Counted from the stretch's first letter, positions 21,223-33,060 are shown. The stretch: DNA of 64,000 bases from Plasmopara viticola (GCA_001695595.3 MBPM02000005.1:992001-1056000), one strand, 5' to 3'. The notes: generated by a model from the letters alone, not told the origin. Numbers and translations are program-made.

Positions 21223-21541
21223 ATTGATGTGAGATAAGATCATTGTTGTGATATAACCTTGATCATTGTCTGAGCGGTGCGATAAAGCATAAACGATTGC
21301 ATTTTGCTCTCCTGGCGTGTATCTTACATCTTGTGCTTTAGTCTATAAGGGAGAAGAGATACCTAGCAATTGTCTACCAGAGGTAGGGGACTGCGTTGTG
21401 GTGCTTGGCGGCACATTATCTCTCCATTTAGCAGCTGGCATATAGTAAAGTGGACGAGCTTTGCATTTGACGAGAGCCATAAGTTCACCATAAGTAAATC
21501 GTGAGCTCAAGCTGCCAAGACTCAAACTCGATCACTCAATC

Positions 21542-21886
21542 TTGCCTGTCTCCGTGGCAAAGTCTAAATTGTCAGAAGCGACACTAAAAAAATGTTATGA
21601 ATACAGCAGTACCCTGATTGACAATTATAGCTTGCCTCCCGTTATTGTCCTTTTTAAAGAAATTAGACAGTGGCGCATCCACTTCTGCGCGAATAGCACT
21701 TCACTTGTTTGCGAAATTGACGAAGTAAGGCCAGGACTTAAAGTCTATCAGAACCAGGTGCGGTATTTGATCGAGAACCACGACTTTTTTAAAAACAACT
21801 TCTCATGTCTGTCATTCCGTGATTCACGCAATTGTAGATCATTTACGGATGCGTGGGGACTGAAAAAAAAACAATTGCGTCACTAG
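21542..21886 (+). other. Open frame without any Met codon, 114 codons
   Basis: Starts at TTG and contains no internal ATG, so it cannot be a free-standing standard gene. It could be an exon or a gene relic. The translation (for example KKCYEYSSTLIDNYSLPPV) matches nothing I know. Confidence 0.2.
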
Positions 21887-23380
21887 ACATCCTAATGTCC
21901 TTAGACATCTTTACGTCGCTGTCTTGTTTGAAAGCCCATAAAAGGTGACTAAACACACCGCTCGATGTGCTAATCGCGGTCAATATCATTTCGCTTCCTT
22001 GCGCAAGGAGCTGATAATAACCGTCGACTTAGTCAAGTGCAATACACATATAACACCTCGCCATTTTGTTTTACTTTATCTTTTATAAGAATCGGCGTTT
22101 GTACTGCGATGGCTGCATTTAGCTTTTGTAAGTTTGTACGATGCGTCACTTGACATTTGGCTATCTGACTCAGAATGCTGGCGTGGAATGGTAAGGTTAG
22201 TTTTTCTTTTTCCGAAGGTGTTCGTGTGGGTAGGACAAGTGAGGTAGCTGTACGAACACGAGAACTACTCGTCTTTGCACGGAAGTATGAGTCAATGACG
22301 TGACCTTGTTTCTTTAGCAAAGGCCACTGTAGTACCACGCAGTATAATATCGCTGACACCAAGCTAAATTATATGACGTTCACGTCTACCTGGTGTTAGC
22401 GCTAATCGCGGATTTTGTAGGACTACATTCTAGTATTACGTTTTTGAAGGATAATGGCGGTCCGACGAAGGCTTGAAGGTCAAATGTTCACTTTGTGGGC
22501 TTAGTCCCTTTAGGTGTCTTTCAGAATCGCTTAATCCGGATGCTCATGAATTGTTCAGGTTGAATGATCACACTTCTGACTTTACAAGCATTTCAATGGC
22601 CCAGCGCGTTTTTAATATTAAACTGATGGTATTCAACAAAAGACATCGTTCAGCAATTTTAAAGCAAAGATATTAGGAGACCGTGTGAAATGACTTCCCA
22701 TTTTTACAGATGTGGCCTACTTAAAAGTGTGTGAGACAGTGTGCGAATTAAAATGCATAAAATGGTCGCTTATAGCCTCATGGAAAACTGCTAGGCTACA
22801 ACTTCTCGGTTTTATTACATTGCAACTCCTTGTTTGAATAAGCCAGCGGATGAAAGTCAAAAAGCAGACCGCGCTATACCTAGATTTCACCTTTACAATC
22901 TTTCAATTAGAAAAAATAATATGATTGCACTGAACGCACCATCACCACAAGTGACAATTCAGATTTCTTTGCTTTAACTTTATGGCATGGCTTCTTTTGT
23001 CTCCATTAGCTCAGAGCGGCACTGCAAGAGCTCGCAGCTTGAGTTCTCGATCCTTTAATTTCTGCGTGCTGCCAATGCGTAAAGTATCATTATCGACTCA
23101 GACGGGCTGAGCCATATCGGCTCCAAAAGCTCTTCAATCTAGCTGTCGAAGTTTCCGGCTTGTACATCAGTTGCTGTGACAATATACTCGGCGAGATAGC
23201 TCTAAGTTGCTGTATAAGTTTTGTCTGAATTGAACACTCTCATAAATTGCATCTTTTAAGATTGCTTCATTTTTATCTCGCTTACAAAAAGTGGCTTAAA
23301 TTGAACCGTCGGATTCGGTCCGGTCGACAACCGGTCTTGATCATCACATCTCTAATACACGAAGCGTTGCTAGCTATTAA
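21887..23380. other. Gene-free interval
   Basis: AT-rich DNA with no supported gene. Confidence 0.45.
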
Positions 23381-23480
23381 GTCAAGACCTGGCCTCGAGT
23401 GAAGAAATTCCAAGGTTTAGCTACAAAAGCGCATCAAAAGCTGTGGACAAGACAATCATGCTCACATTGCTCTTCAATTA
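23380..23480 (-). mobile_element. Possible Ty3/gypsy reverse-transcriptase scrap
   Basis: The plus-strand word AGCTGTGGACAAGACAATCATG resembles GGCTGTGGACAAAATTATCGTCG at 43.53 kb; on the minus strand these encode a remnant of the YxDD-FVHS block of gypsy reverse transcriptase (here DCLVHS). Only this short block is seen. Confidence 0.35.
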
Positions 23481-23958
23481 TATTTTTTCAGCACAAGTTA
23501 TACATCCTTGATTACTCTTGCAATTCTATTCAGTGAAGGCGTTTATTGCTTTATTTACATTTCCAATTTTTAAAACTGTACATCAATTCTTCCTGCTGAG
23601 AGTTTGCATTTGCCTAGATCTAGACAAGGGCGCCACGCTTTAGCGCGTGCGCTCTAGTGGTAGAATGTTGTTTTGGCTCGCTCAGATATCTTCCTGGAGA
23701 GTAACGTAGGATCGTAGCTTGTCACTAAGGGCGACGTGATCCCTTACGACAATCTTTATCTGTTGTAAGTCGTAGTCAAACCCCGAATAAGACACAAAGG
23801 GCTACATACCACACAAAAATCGGCGTCCTTGGTGAGCCGGATGCAAATTTTTAAACGACGCAAAGCTTCCCTTGTAAATCGTTACCGGCCAATTTGGCTA
23901 TTTGCATTAAGCTTACAGCCACTAGAGAAAAAATCGAGCCTCGCCGACGAATAGGCAA

Positions 23959-24031
23959 GGTGAATACCTCAGCAAGCCCGGAATGGGCAGGTGGCTACCT
24001 CAGGAAACCCGAAATGGGCTGGTAGGTAATC
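23959..24031. repeat. 31-bp tandem repeat, about 2.3 copies
   Basis: Units at 23959-23989 and 23990-24020 share GGTG-x-x-TACCTCAG, AA, CCCG and AATGGGC; a third, partial unit follows (GGTAGGTAA). Confidence 0.75.
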
Positions 24032-24720
24032 TTTTACAAAATGCTAGTGTCCGGCAATATACCTATGACATTTTGTGACCGCCTCTTGTGAATTCAACGG
24101 CGCGCGGGCTGAATATGTCTCTCTTGACCGCAACTTTAATGTTTCCTTCTGGTGCAGACATACAACACTGCTAGTTTACTGGCATTTATTTGATGTAAGC
24201 TCGACAATCCTCACGCACCATTTGAGCAGAAAATTGCAGCTGATACCGAAAATTAAAACACTTTAAGTATGTGCTCCGATATTAGGTAAAGCGCGCACTA
24301 CATCTAACAAACGCTGACATTGCTCTAAGCTCAGCGGGTGATCTTACGCATCTTTCTTTTTTATAAAAGCTTTACTTTCGCGACTGCGTTGCTTTTGGTG
24401 GACTCAACTCACGAAGAAACATTGGCTCCTACATTTTGTGGATTAACTCTAAGATTGAGAACACCTTTTCGGGGTCGGGCGATCACGAAACCCCTAAGTC
24501 GTCTTTCTTGGCGTCTGATTGGCTGCGTTTGATAAAAAAATGTTCCGATCTTTAAACTAACATCGTTTTAAAAAACACTTTTAAATATATACCCCCAACC
24601 ACCTGAATGAAATGACATTTTAGGGAGAGAAACAAAATATATATTGGACAACTGGATTGTATGTTTTAACGGGAAAACTAGCGCTAAACTATCGCAGCTT
24701 GCCAATCCTTCTAGACCGTG

Positions 24721-24885
24721 ATGCAGAAATTGGAAATCGGCATTGAATTCGACAGCGGCTTTGACCTTGACGCTGATGCCAAGATCGACTATCTTCTGTC
24801 GCTGCGGAACGCTCAAAAGGCGGGGGAGGGGAAACTCAATGCCTCGAGAGTTGCTGCCGATCGTCGAAGTTTTCCTGGCAATTGA
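24721..24885 (+). pseudogene. GC-richer 54-codon frame, possible transposon or gene relic
   Basis: A frame from ATG reads IEFDSGFDLDADAKIDYLL then NAQKAGEGKLNASRVAADRR before TGA. It is acidic then basic, markedly GC-richer than the surroundings, and looks like a fragment of once-coding DNA. I cannot assign it. Confidence 0.25.
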
Positions 24886-27038
24886 GATTGACCGCTGCAG
24901 GAGCGGTGGGAGTTGGAAGGGGCCAACTGCTGTACCGACGTAGCTGGGAGAGGCTCAGAAGAAGGCTCTTAACACCCCGTACAGTAGAGACAGGCTGCCT
25001 TAATCGTCCGCACTTTCTTGAGGTAGCAATAAAGCTTCGACTACCCTAAACTGAGATATATTGCGATGTTGGTGTCTGCGATATCTAAAAAGCCGGCAGA
25101 ACGACCACAACTACAGAGAACAGTAGAACTGTTGGATTGTTGCAGCCGGTAAATTCTCAATACGACCAGAAACGATCCTTTGGCGATGCACTCCAGCCTC
25201 CTCGTGCTCCTCGCGTAGTCTTTTGAGGGCATTGTGGTTTTAGCGTACTGATTTTGCTGCTTGCGATGCTGCAGAATGTTGAATAAGCCACCAATGATGA
25301 GGGAACTTCTCTACGGCAAGCACCTTAGAAGCTTTCGCTGCGGCTAAAAATAAAGGTCTACAAGGATGTTCAAAACAGATGATAATTATGCACCGGTAGT
25401 CGGCAATTTCATCATCATCTATGTGTAATCGCAATCTGAAATGCCGCAGCACTGATTTTGAGCGTGGCAACCAATGCTTTGCCAGAAACGGCAGCTGGCA
25501 TTTACCCTTTTAAAATTAATCAGCAAGCACTTCCTGGTAATTTACAACTGAATATCTGCAAGCTGCACATGGCCTCTTCTGCTGTCATAAGGTCACCAGT
25601 TGACACTTTTGAATGGCAGCGTTGACGCTTTCGACCCTTGACGTGGTTGTATGCCCAAAGTGCAACTCTACCTTGATATATATGCATTTACATACAAATC
25701 GGTCTTTGTCGTACGGCTACGTCTTTTCAAAATATGTCATGACTTGAACAAGATAATTTTATGCATGACAGCGAGCCGCTGATCGTAGGTCTCGGCGGTG
25801 GCGGAGATAACAACTCTATGTCATTTCTTTTCAGGCTACGTGAAAGCTACTATTGATGCGAAGGTCCTTCACAGCTTTGCAAGGATGTATTTGGAGATAA
25901 GCCATCAACAGAGAAGGCACTCGGCATTGCTTAACGCGCTTTCAATGGCTTTATACTAGTCGGTTCTCGATCGGTGACACAGGGCCAAGAACTGCTCAGA
26001 CACACGCGCGATCTGACACATTGCCCAGGGGTAGCTCTCCGCTCGTATTACTGCCGTGAAACCGTAGACGAAAGTGAATGTTTGGGCCGTAGCAGTGACC
26101 ACCACGACGTGTACAAAGAAACGGTCGGTCTTAAAGTAGAATTGACCAACATTATCTTCTCTGCGAAGTAGTTGTTGCATATGTCTTGTGCAAAAAGTGA
26201 CACAATGAGAAGACGGGCAATCCGTCTTTGTTCGTCGAATTTGCGTAATATGAGGGACGCTATTTGGACGCGCAAGGCTGTCAGGCAAAGCAACCAAATG
26301 TAAGCAGCCACTTAGAATGCGAAGCCGCTCTGCGGACTTAAGGTTATAAATTTCTGGAGAAGTACTTGTGACGCCCTGTCTGCGCATAGCGGCCACAATT
26401 GTGCTAGCTGAAAAACTTCTCGACGTTGCTCTGCAGTAAACTGACGTCCTTGCAAACGGACATCAGTAATATCATAAGCTTTGTGCCTACGTAGACCTGT
26501 TGCCTCCGCTGATCACGGATACATAGATACTAGCGATTCGTCTTCTTGCGCAGCAAATTGCCTACTGATTGTGCAGCGTAAGAGACAGCCCGTTGCGCGG
26601 CTTAGTTCAATCCTTTACGCGCGACGGGGGCTGGCTTAAGGTCTGGCTTGAAGTAGAAACACTGCAGCACGACCGCATTGATCCACTATTGCTTACAATA
26701 TCCAATCAGCTCGTTGTTTTGGTGCTCAAAACGAACCTCTCCGCGTGCGTCAAATTGTCTGACACTTCACGAGCGGCCTGCGTAACGTCAAATATGCGCT
26801 CTTCAATGTATTCCAAGCCGTCTTTTCTGGTGATTAGGGAGCTTTGATGGATGCAATGATGTGCAAAGTATGCAGATTAGGACTTGTGACTGTATATGAA
26901 ACATGAGTACAATCTTTAGAAGCTTCGCTTTACAGGTTGGTGGTTACAACACTACAGCCCCGTTTTTAGTATTGATAAATTCGGTCAAAAAGTGGCAAAG
27001 AAAGATGACCTTTGGTTCTAATATTGAGCACTCTCATA
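24886..27038. other. Gene-poor interval
   Basis: Several 60-146 codon frames on both strands, none with a recognised motif. The longest (25956-26396, minus) has no ATG near its start. I list nothing here as a gene. Confidence 0.4.
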
Positions 27039-27051
27039 GCGCCTGACAGTA

Positions 27052-27378
27052 TTGTATTATATTGTATTACGTTATCGCGTTGCCAAGTTATGCACGTGCT
27101 AGGCTTAGTCTGGCTAGTCCACGGCATAGAGTGGTGTCAGCATACGTCGGGTCTCGTTCGGCGGGCAGTGCAGCCAGCACCGAGGTCGTGAGGGTCTTCC
27201 ATTACTTTGTTTAGTTCTAACTTGGTAAGAGCCCAGGTGGCGCCCTGGTGCTGGAGACCGTCGCGTCGAGGGTGAGACTCGTTAGAGACCTGCAGATGCC
27301 CGAGAGCACTTGCCCGAAGCGCGCAAGCATTTAGCCCCCGCGCTTGGAAGGAGGGCGTCATCCCAACCTTTACCGAGC
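27052..27378 (-). mobile_element. SINE-like LINE derivative, copy 2
   Basis: 327 bp, flanked by a perfect 13-bp target-site duplication GCGCCTGACAGTA (27039-27051 and 27379-27391). On the minus strand it runs from GGTAAAGGTTGGG through the 5' block (GCATCTGCAGGTCTCTAACG) to GGCAACGCGATAACGTAATA and a short AATAC-type tail. It is head-to-head with copy 3. Confidence 0.92.
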
Positions 27379-27391
27379 GCGCCTGACAGTA

Positions 27392-27575
27392 GTTCTACTT
27401 AAACTCTTGCTTAGCAATCTATATTATTTTAGCGGCTCACATTTTGTAAACCACATAATGGCTTTCTTTCTACATGCTACACATCAAGGCTTGAGCTTGC
27501 ATATACGGTGTCTTGCAGCCACAACATAGCACAATGCACGTGCACACATGCGTGAAAGACACAACTTTATTCTCT
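27392..27575. other. Spacer between two inverted SINE-like elements
   Basis: About 200 bp of AT-rich DNA separating the 5' ends of copies 2 and 3. With them it forms a large inverted repeat (27052-27912). Confidence 0.8.
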
Positions 27576-27591
27576 ATACACTGGCAATTTT

Positions 27592-27912
27592 CGGAAAAGG
27601 TTGGGGTGACGCCCTCCTTCCAAGCGCGGGGGCTAAATGCTCGCGCGCTTCGGGCAGGTGCTCTCGGGCATCTGCAGGTCTCTAACGAGTCTCACCCTCG
27701 ACGCGACGGTCTCCAGCACCAGGGCGCCACCTGGGCTCTTACCAAGTCAGAAGTACACAAAATAATGGAAGACCCTCACGGCCTCGGTGCTGGCTGCACT
27801 GCCCGCCGAACGAGACTCGACGTATGCGGACACCACTCTATGCCGTGGACTAGCCATAGAGCCTAGCACGTGCATAACTTGGCAACGCGATAACGTAATA
27901 CAATACAATACA
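27592..27912 (+). mobile_element. SINE-like LINE derivative, copy 3
   Basis: 321 bp with direct flanks ATACACTGGCAATTTT (27576-27591 and 27913-27928; up to 16 bp, the first bases could be tail). Starts CGGAAAAGGTTGGGGTGACG and ends with CAATA repeats. It contains the short ORF2 scrap CTGGGCTCTTACCAAGTCAG at the internal junction. Confidence 0.93.
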
Positions 27913-27928
27913 ATACACTGGCAATTTT

Positions 27929-29835
27929 ACGTAAAAATGTAACCAATCATAGATAGATTTTAATGTGATTACGAGACTCATCAATGACAGTTGGGTATTT
28001 TACTGAATCAGATTTCGGACGAGACATTCGTTTCTTTTACTAAATCATCAGCTAAGCGTCCGACCGTAGCATCAGGATGAGTCCCAACCCGGCAATGCCG
28101 AACGTGCATGAAAAGTGCCTACAAGACTTTTGTCAAAAGCGGTAAGAACTGCATCAAGGCAGAACTACATGAGATAAGATTGGTATGCATCGTGCACACG
28201 ACAACGGTAAGAAAGGTAGCACGCTTGCTCAGAAGCCGCTTTTTGTAATCCTACAAGCGAGGCTAGTTGACTTTAATCTACAGTGTCAAAGTAGTTTTGA
28301 GTCACATACATTGGACGCCCGAATGCTTTGGTTTGATAGAGATAGAAAGATATTTAAACCTTGCTCATAGCATAGGGTGACAAAATGATATGATGGTGTG
28401 TACCTGTATTAGACTGCACGAGTCAATTGCTGTCTTGATTACATTGCACACGCAGCTAGCGTTACAGCTCGCACGCGTTCAACGCGTTAGCCTTTTAATG
28501 TCTGTGATGGCGCTAAATTATTGTTTGCGGTGCCTGAAATACGAGTAAAACAATCAATGGCTTGAATTGCATCTCAAATGCAAGTAGAGAAGATCACAAG
28601 GCTAGTAAGGCTCTAAGCCGATACGACTCACAGACTTCAGTTCAGGCACTGAGCTTGAGCACACTCGACACGAAAATAAAATTGCTCTTGTTCAGCGCTC
28701 ATTTTTTACGATCTGTCACTGATTGAAAAGCACGACATTTTCACAGCAATTCGTCTCTAATAATTCATAGATAGAACGCCAAAGCTGGCTGGGAAAACAA
28801 TAGCAAAGACTACTGAGCTGCGCGTCTCGATCGACTTGCATCGGGCGAGTTTGGATGGCGCAGCATGCGCAAAGTGAGAGCTACCGAGCAACGCGCTTGA
28901 AGATGCGAGAACTGTTCGTCACAGTACGCAGTGGTCCACTATCTCTCGATAAAAGTTCTTAATCGTCAAAGGCCTGTCGGTAAAGTTGCAAGCGACAAGC
29001 CGGCCTCCTTCAAGAAAATGCACGCACTAGGAGCTTTTCGCTGAACTTCAATGTGAAGTCATGTGTTGACACTTGTATCAACGAGAAAGTACAAATCCAT
29101 CAAGTTGAGATAGAGTCATGGTAAAATACAGTGCCAACGCGTATGCGTAGGTAGCGCGAACCAGTGAGCAGGCTGCACAAGACTGAAGCGGGACAATGAC
29201 AATCCTGCGTTCCATCATCGCTGCAGCCGTAAAATCATGTGACCGGTGACGGATTGTTAGTAGCTATTGGATGCCATAGCAAGCAGGGCTGCCCTGTGGA
29301 GCAGCCTGCCGGGTATCCCCTGCCGGAATGCACCTTATCGCACGGTAAGAAGGCACATGGTCTCGTCAATTGGGGAGTAAAGGGGTGTGTGAAGCCTGCG
29401 AGTGCGGTAAATGTAAGCCTTGCTGATAGCATCTTCGCTGATGGAGGGCACTCTTGAAAAGTATTTGTAGCTGATAGAAGAAGATCAGTGGGCAAATTCT
29501 CACAGGCTGCTTTGCCCAGACAACGGACGCAAGATGATTGTCATCTTTCTCTCCATGCAGCCCTTCCAGCGATGGCACTTTAAATGATAGTCTCATTTTG
29601 ATCAATGAGGAAGATCCCCGTACTTGACTTGAGCTTTAATACCACTAGCGTGACAAAGAGTTGCTAGCTTGCGACCGTAGTGCAGCCTCAAGCTTGATTT
29701 TTTAAGTGGAGCGCCAAACTCTTTTGAAATGTTTTATATTACAATTGTATCTACTTAATATTTCGATGGTTAATGTACCGCAGTAGATGTTACCCGACAC
29801 TTACACGTAGAAACGGCCAAGACATGACGCTGCGT
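27929..29835. other. Gene-free interval
   Basis: Short frames only. No domain, transposon motif or long repeat recognised. Confidence 0.45.
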
Positions 29836-30219
29836 TTAGCGGTACGTGACGTACTCGTCGATCATGTCAAGATGTCGGACTTTCCTCTTGCAGTTGTTCC
29901 ACATGCGCAACGTCAGCGGCACGTTCTTGCCCGACACAAGCGTTCGAATGGCACGACGGTCGTCGTACAAGTCTGGAATAGGCACGGGTGGAATGGCAAC
30001 ATGACGCATGTGGCTTATGCTGAACCTTGTAAATTTGTCTGGATGCAACAGTAGGATTTGTTGCTTAAGTGCGCGTACGTCCTTGGGCAACTCAATAGAC
30101 TCTGGATAAGAGTGACGACGAAAGCTGGAGCGTTTCGAGAGCTCATGCAGAGACTTGGTGGCTCGCGGCTGCGAGCGTTGGATGCGTGGCATCAAGTCTC
30201 GTTGCACATGGACGCCCAT
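29836..30219 (-). CDS. Small basic protein, family copy A2 (unrecognised)
   Basis: 127 residues from the ATG at 30219, exactly the length of A1; the frame is open 39 bp further upstream but only from a non-ATG codon. It begins MGVHVQ, like the MGVQPQ of the B copies. Shared blocks with A1: ELSKRS-[NS]-FRRHS, DVRALK, RFS-[IL]-SHMRHV, LVSGKNVPLT, MW, HLDMIDEY and TYR. It is inverted relative to the other three genes and 12.3 kb from B2, so it was moved by something other than the tandem event that made B1/B2. Confidence 0.75.
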   Translation of the reverse strand: MGVHVQRDLMPRIQRSQPRATKSLHELSKRSSFRRHSYPESIELPKDVRALKQQILLLHPDKFTRFSISHMRHVAIPPVPIPDLYDDRRAIRTLVSGKNVPLTLRMWNNCKRKVRHLDMIDEYVTYR

Positions 30220-30281
30220 GGGTCTTACAGCTGTGTTGTTGGCTTGGAAAGTTGTCAAGTGTCAATCTCTCGGACTGGAAT

Positions 30282-30296
30282 AACGTGACGAGGCAG
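30282..30296 (-). promoter_or_regulatory. 15-bp upstream element shared with A1
   Basis: Minus-strand CTGCCTCGTCACGTT, identical to 14756-14770. GCGACAGT (30385-30392, minus), a partial match to the B-gene dyad, lies about 165 bp before the ATG. Confidence 0.5.
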
Positions 30297-30299
30297 CTA

Positions 30300-32046
30300 C
30301 ATTGAAGTTCGCGATTGGTTTGCAGAGTCCCGCTGTACACACTTTATGCATGACGTGCAAACAAACGTCTGCGGGTTGGCGTAAACTGTCGCGGAGCTGC
30401 CGTTGTTTTTCGAATATATGATTAGGTAGGGAACGACGCTTAATCTAGTCTACTGATTCGATTGGCACCTACCAAACGATACATGGTAAATCAATCGAAG
30501 GATAGGTACAATAGATGGGATTATAATGAGGAATCGAGTGTCATGTAAGGGCCCCGTCGCTGCAATCCGCAGATGCCCATGAGGCCTCAACGCGTGACCA
30601 GCTGTTCTTAGATTTACGCTGCGTGGCTACTCTTATTTAGACGCAGCAAGAATTCGTGGTGTGGAAAAGGATAATAATGTCCAATCTATTTTGTCGTCGT
30701 GCGCCCGTAAACATGCCCAGCTGCCTTTTCCGAATCTGATCGACATGCTGAAAACTGATCTGGCGCCAGCCGATACTGGCATACAGGTAGGCAACTGTCA
30801 TACACCCTCTTTCAGTTATAGATTGCAGTTATCCTACACAGACATTCTTCAGAGGTAAACAATGCCCATGATAGAGTTAGCCGCCGACGCTGGTAGACTA
30901 GGCGCTGCAAAGAGACTCGTTTATGTATGCAGCGCTGCCGCTCCCGCAAGTGCAAGCCGTTAACATTTGTGTCTTCACTTAATTTACATGATATAGCTTA
31001 CCAGCACGTCTTGCTATAATTCATGCAGTTTGCTACAATTGCCGCTATGTTATGCCATTGCTTTCTAAAAAACATATCGTAGTAGGGCTGAAGATGCGTT
31101 ATAGAGAAAGAATCATATCGTAATATTTAATTATGTAAACGGCTATGAAAAGTCGATCTTAATTCCGTTACATTGGATGAGTAATTTATTTTCAACAGAT
31201 TCTAGGTGGCGCGATCCTGTCGTCATTTCTCAAGCAAATCAGAATGATAGGTGTGCGTTTAAACTGGATATTGACGACGCCAACGCCCTAGTCATTAAGC
31301 TACCAAATTGCTAATCGGCTATTAAAAAAGACTGATTCTTGAATAGAGTTAGGTTGCTATTATTCACTTGACTAGCAGCGTGTAGCGCCCGCTGTACACT
31401 TACACTTTATAGCATTCAATTCGACGAAGTCCTTATGAGGAATTGTTTGACTTTTAGCTAACAGAGAATTCGTTGATCACGAGCCGAAAATGAATGATTG
31501 CTGCAATAATTGTAATAACCGTATCGAGTAATTATCTTTCGAGTATTTCTTACTGCTGGTTTAGCTGTGTTGTTATAGTTTATAAATATTCAACGTCCTG
31601 CTTGAATCTTGAGATTAAATTGGTGCTCCAGAAATAATATTAAAAAAGCCAGAATTACCCAACAAGGAAATGCTGCAATGGTGACATTGATGCTGATACG
31701 TGGTAAGTTCGAGTGCAACGTGCAAATTCGTCCATTATTGCAAGCAGACTCTTGATGCGCGCACGGGGTTAAAGCGCAGATTTTAAAAGTAAGTAAGTAC
31801 ACCATTTTCGCAACATTCCAATAAATAACCATTAAGTGTCCCACTCTCTCGCAGAAGCAGGCGGTCAAACTCCATACGACCTACGTACGGGAAAGTATTA
31901 CACATCGTGCTGGCATCGCCGGTGTGTGACGTTTGTGGAAATGCTGCCCAAGTAAGCACAGCAGATCTTGCGTACGCTTCAGTTTGAGCTACATGAAAAA
32001 GCAGGTAATGTCGCCCTCTCACACTTGTTCAATCATTTCTTGCCAT
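30300..32046. other. Gene-free interval
   Basis: AT-rich sequence without a supported gene. The left edge is the upstream region of A2. Confidence 0.45.
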
Positions 32047-32069
32047 ATTATAAGTAGTAATGTAATGTA

Positions 32070-32750
32070 TTACGTTATCGCGTTGCCAAGGTATGCACGT
32101 GCTAGGCTCAATCTGGCTAGTCCACGGCATAGAGTGCTGTCCGCATACGTCGAGTCTCGTTCGGCGGGCAGTGCATCCAGCACCGAGGTCAAATGGGTCT
32201 TCCATTTCTTTCGGTCTTGTGCAAGGGTACGTACCACTTCGAGGTCTTGTGCTGTCCGGAGTCGAAAGCCGGAGCCACGGGAAACAAGATTGTGGTCGAG
32301 TGTCGAGGGGAGCGTGGTGCGGGAACGTCCGCGCCATTTTGCTGCGGTGGAGAAGAAGAAGGCACGCATCTGGAGGTCAGCTGGAATGTCGGGATAGCGG
32401 CGAAGTACATGGCCAAACAGGCGCCAGCGAGCTTGTGTCAGTCGTAGTCTCAGCGGCCGCTCATCACAGAGGTCGTAGAGTCTTGCATTCGAAATAGGTC
32501 GGGGGTAGCGATAGCCAAGAGCGTAGCGAAGCTGGCGGCGATGGAAACTCTCGAGGCCGTGGAGCTCTGACTTGGTAAGAGCCCAGTTGTACAGCAGAAT
32601 CGGTAGAACGTAGGTGTTGTACAATCGAATGCGTGTCTTGGGTGAGATGAACGTGGGGCGGAGCCAGACGGACCAGAGGCGGTGGAGCGCGAGGGTGGCC
32701 AGGGACTTGCGTCGGGATAGATCTTTAATATCGCCGAGGAGTATTCCGAG
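32070..32750 (-). pseudogene. C-terminal ORF2 remnant of LINE reverse transcriptase (copy 1)
   Basis: An open frame of at least 184 codons with the classic post-RT region of plant/fungal-type LINEs: KTRIRLYNTYVLPILLYN, WALTKSELHGLESFHRRQLR, YPRPISNARLYDLC, RWRLFGHVLRR, and GRSRTTLP. Upstream sequence to about 32750 continues it (SRRKSLATLALHRLW). The catalytic YADD core lies outside and has been deleted. The frame is still open, so the insertion is fairly recent or the region was selected while mobile. Confidence 0.85.
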
Positions 32751-32859
32751 CTTCTTAGTGTGGTGCCAGGTTTCTTCTCGGGATCGGGCGTGTCGAGTGG
32801 CGCCCGACGGGTTGCAGTGGCGGCGGATTTCGGTGACTTCGGTCTTGGCTTCGTTTTTT

Positions 32860-33060
32860 TTTTTTCAGGGTTAGAAGGAAGTCATCAATGCGGTGCTCAC
32901 CTCTATCGTAGATCTTGGTTTCGCGGAGGCCAAGGATATCGACGCGGTAGCGCCGGAGATCTTCGGGGAGTGTTACGTGCTTCTTGCGCTTCGAACCTAG
33001 AGAATTCACATTAAAGGAGCCAATCCGGATGCGGTTGGCGCGATTTAGGGCGTGGAAGGG
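32860..33060 (-). pseudogene. N-terminal AP-endonuclease remnant of LINE (copy 1)
   Basis: Reads ANRIRIGSFNVNSLGS and LPEDLRRYRVDILGLRETKI, the opening of the exonuclease/endonuclease/phosphatase fold with the metal-binding Asn (FNVNS) and Glu (RETK). It ends at a run of 12 A residues and then enters an unrelated frame. Confidence 0.8.

Noticed and set aside
23641..23720. tRNA-like start GCGCTCTAGTGGTAGAAT
   Set aside because: No matching T-arm (GGTTCGA-type) or acceptor stem follows at the right distance.
25956..26396. 146-codon minus-strand ORF
   Set aside because: Starts at GTG, no recognised motif, no homolog in the window; not distinguishable from chance.
31933..32497. Plus-strand ORFs of 134-154 codons (and their copies at 44.9-45.3 kb)
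   Set aside because: They run antisense through the LINE reverse-transcriptase remnant, whose minus-strand frame has recognisable motifs.
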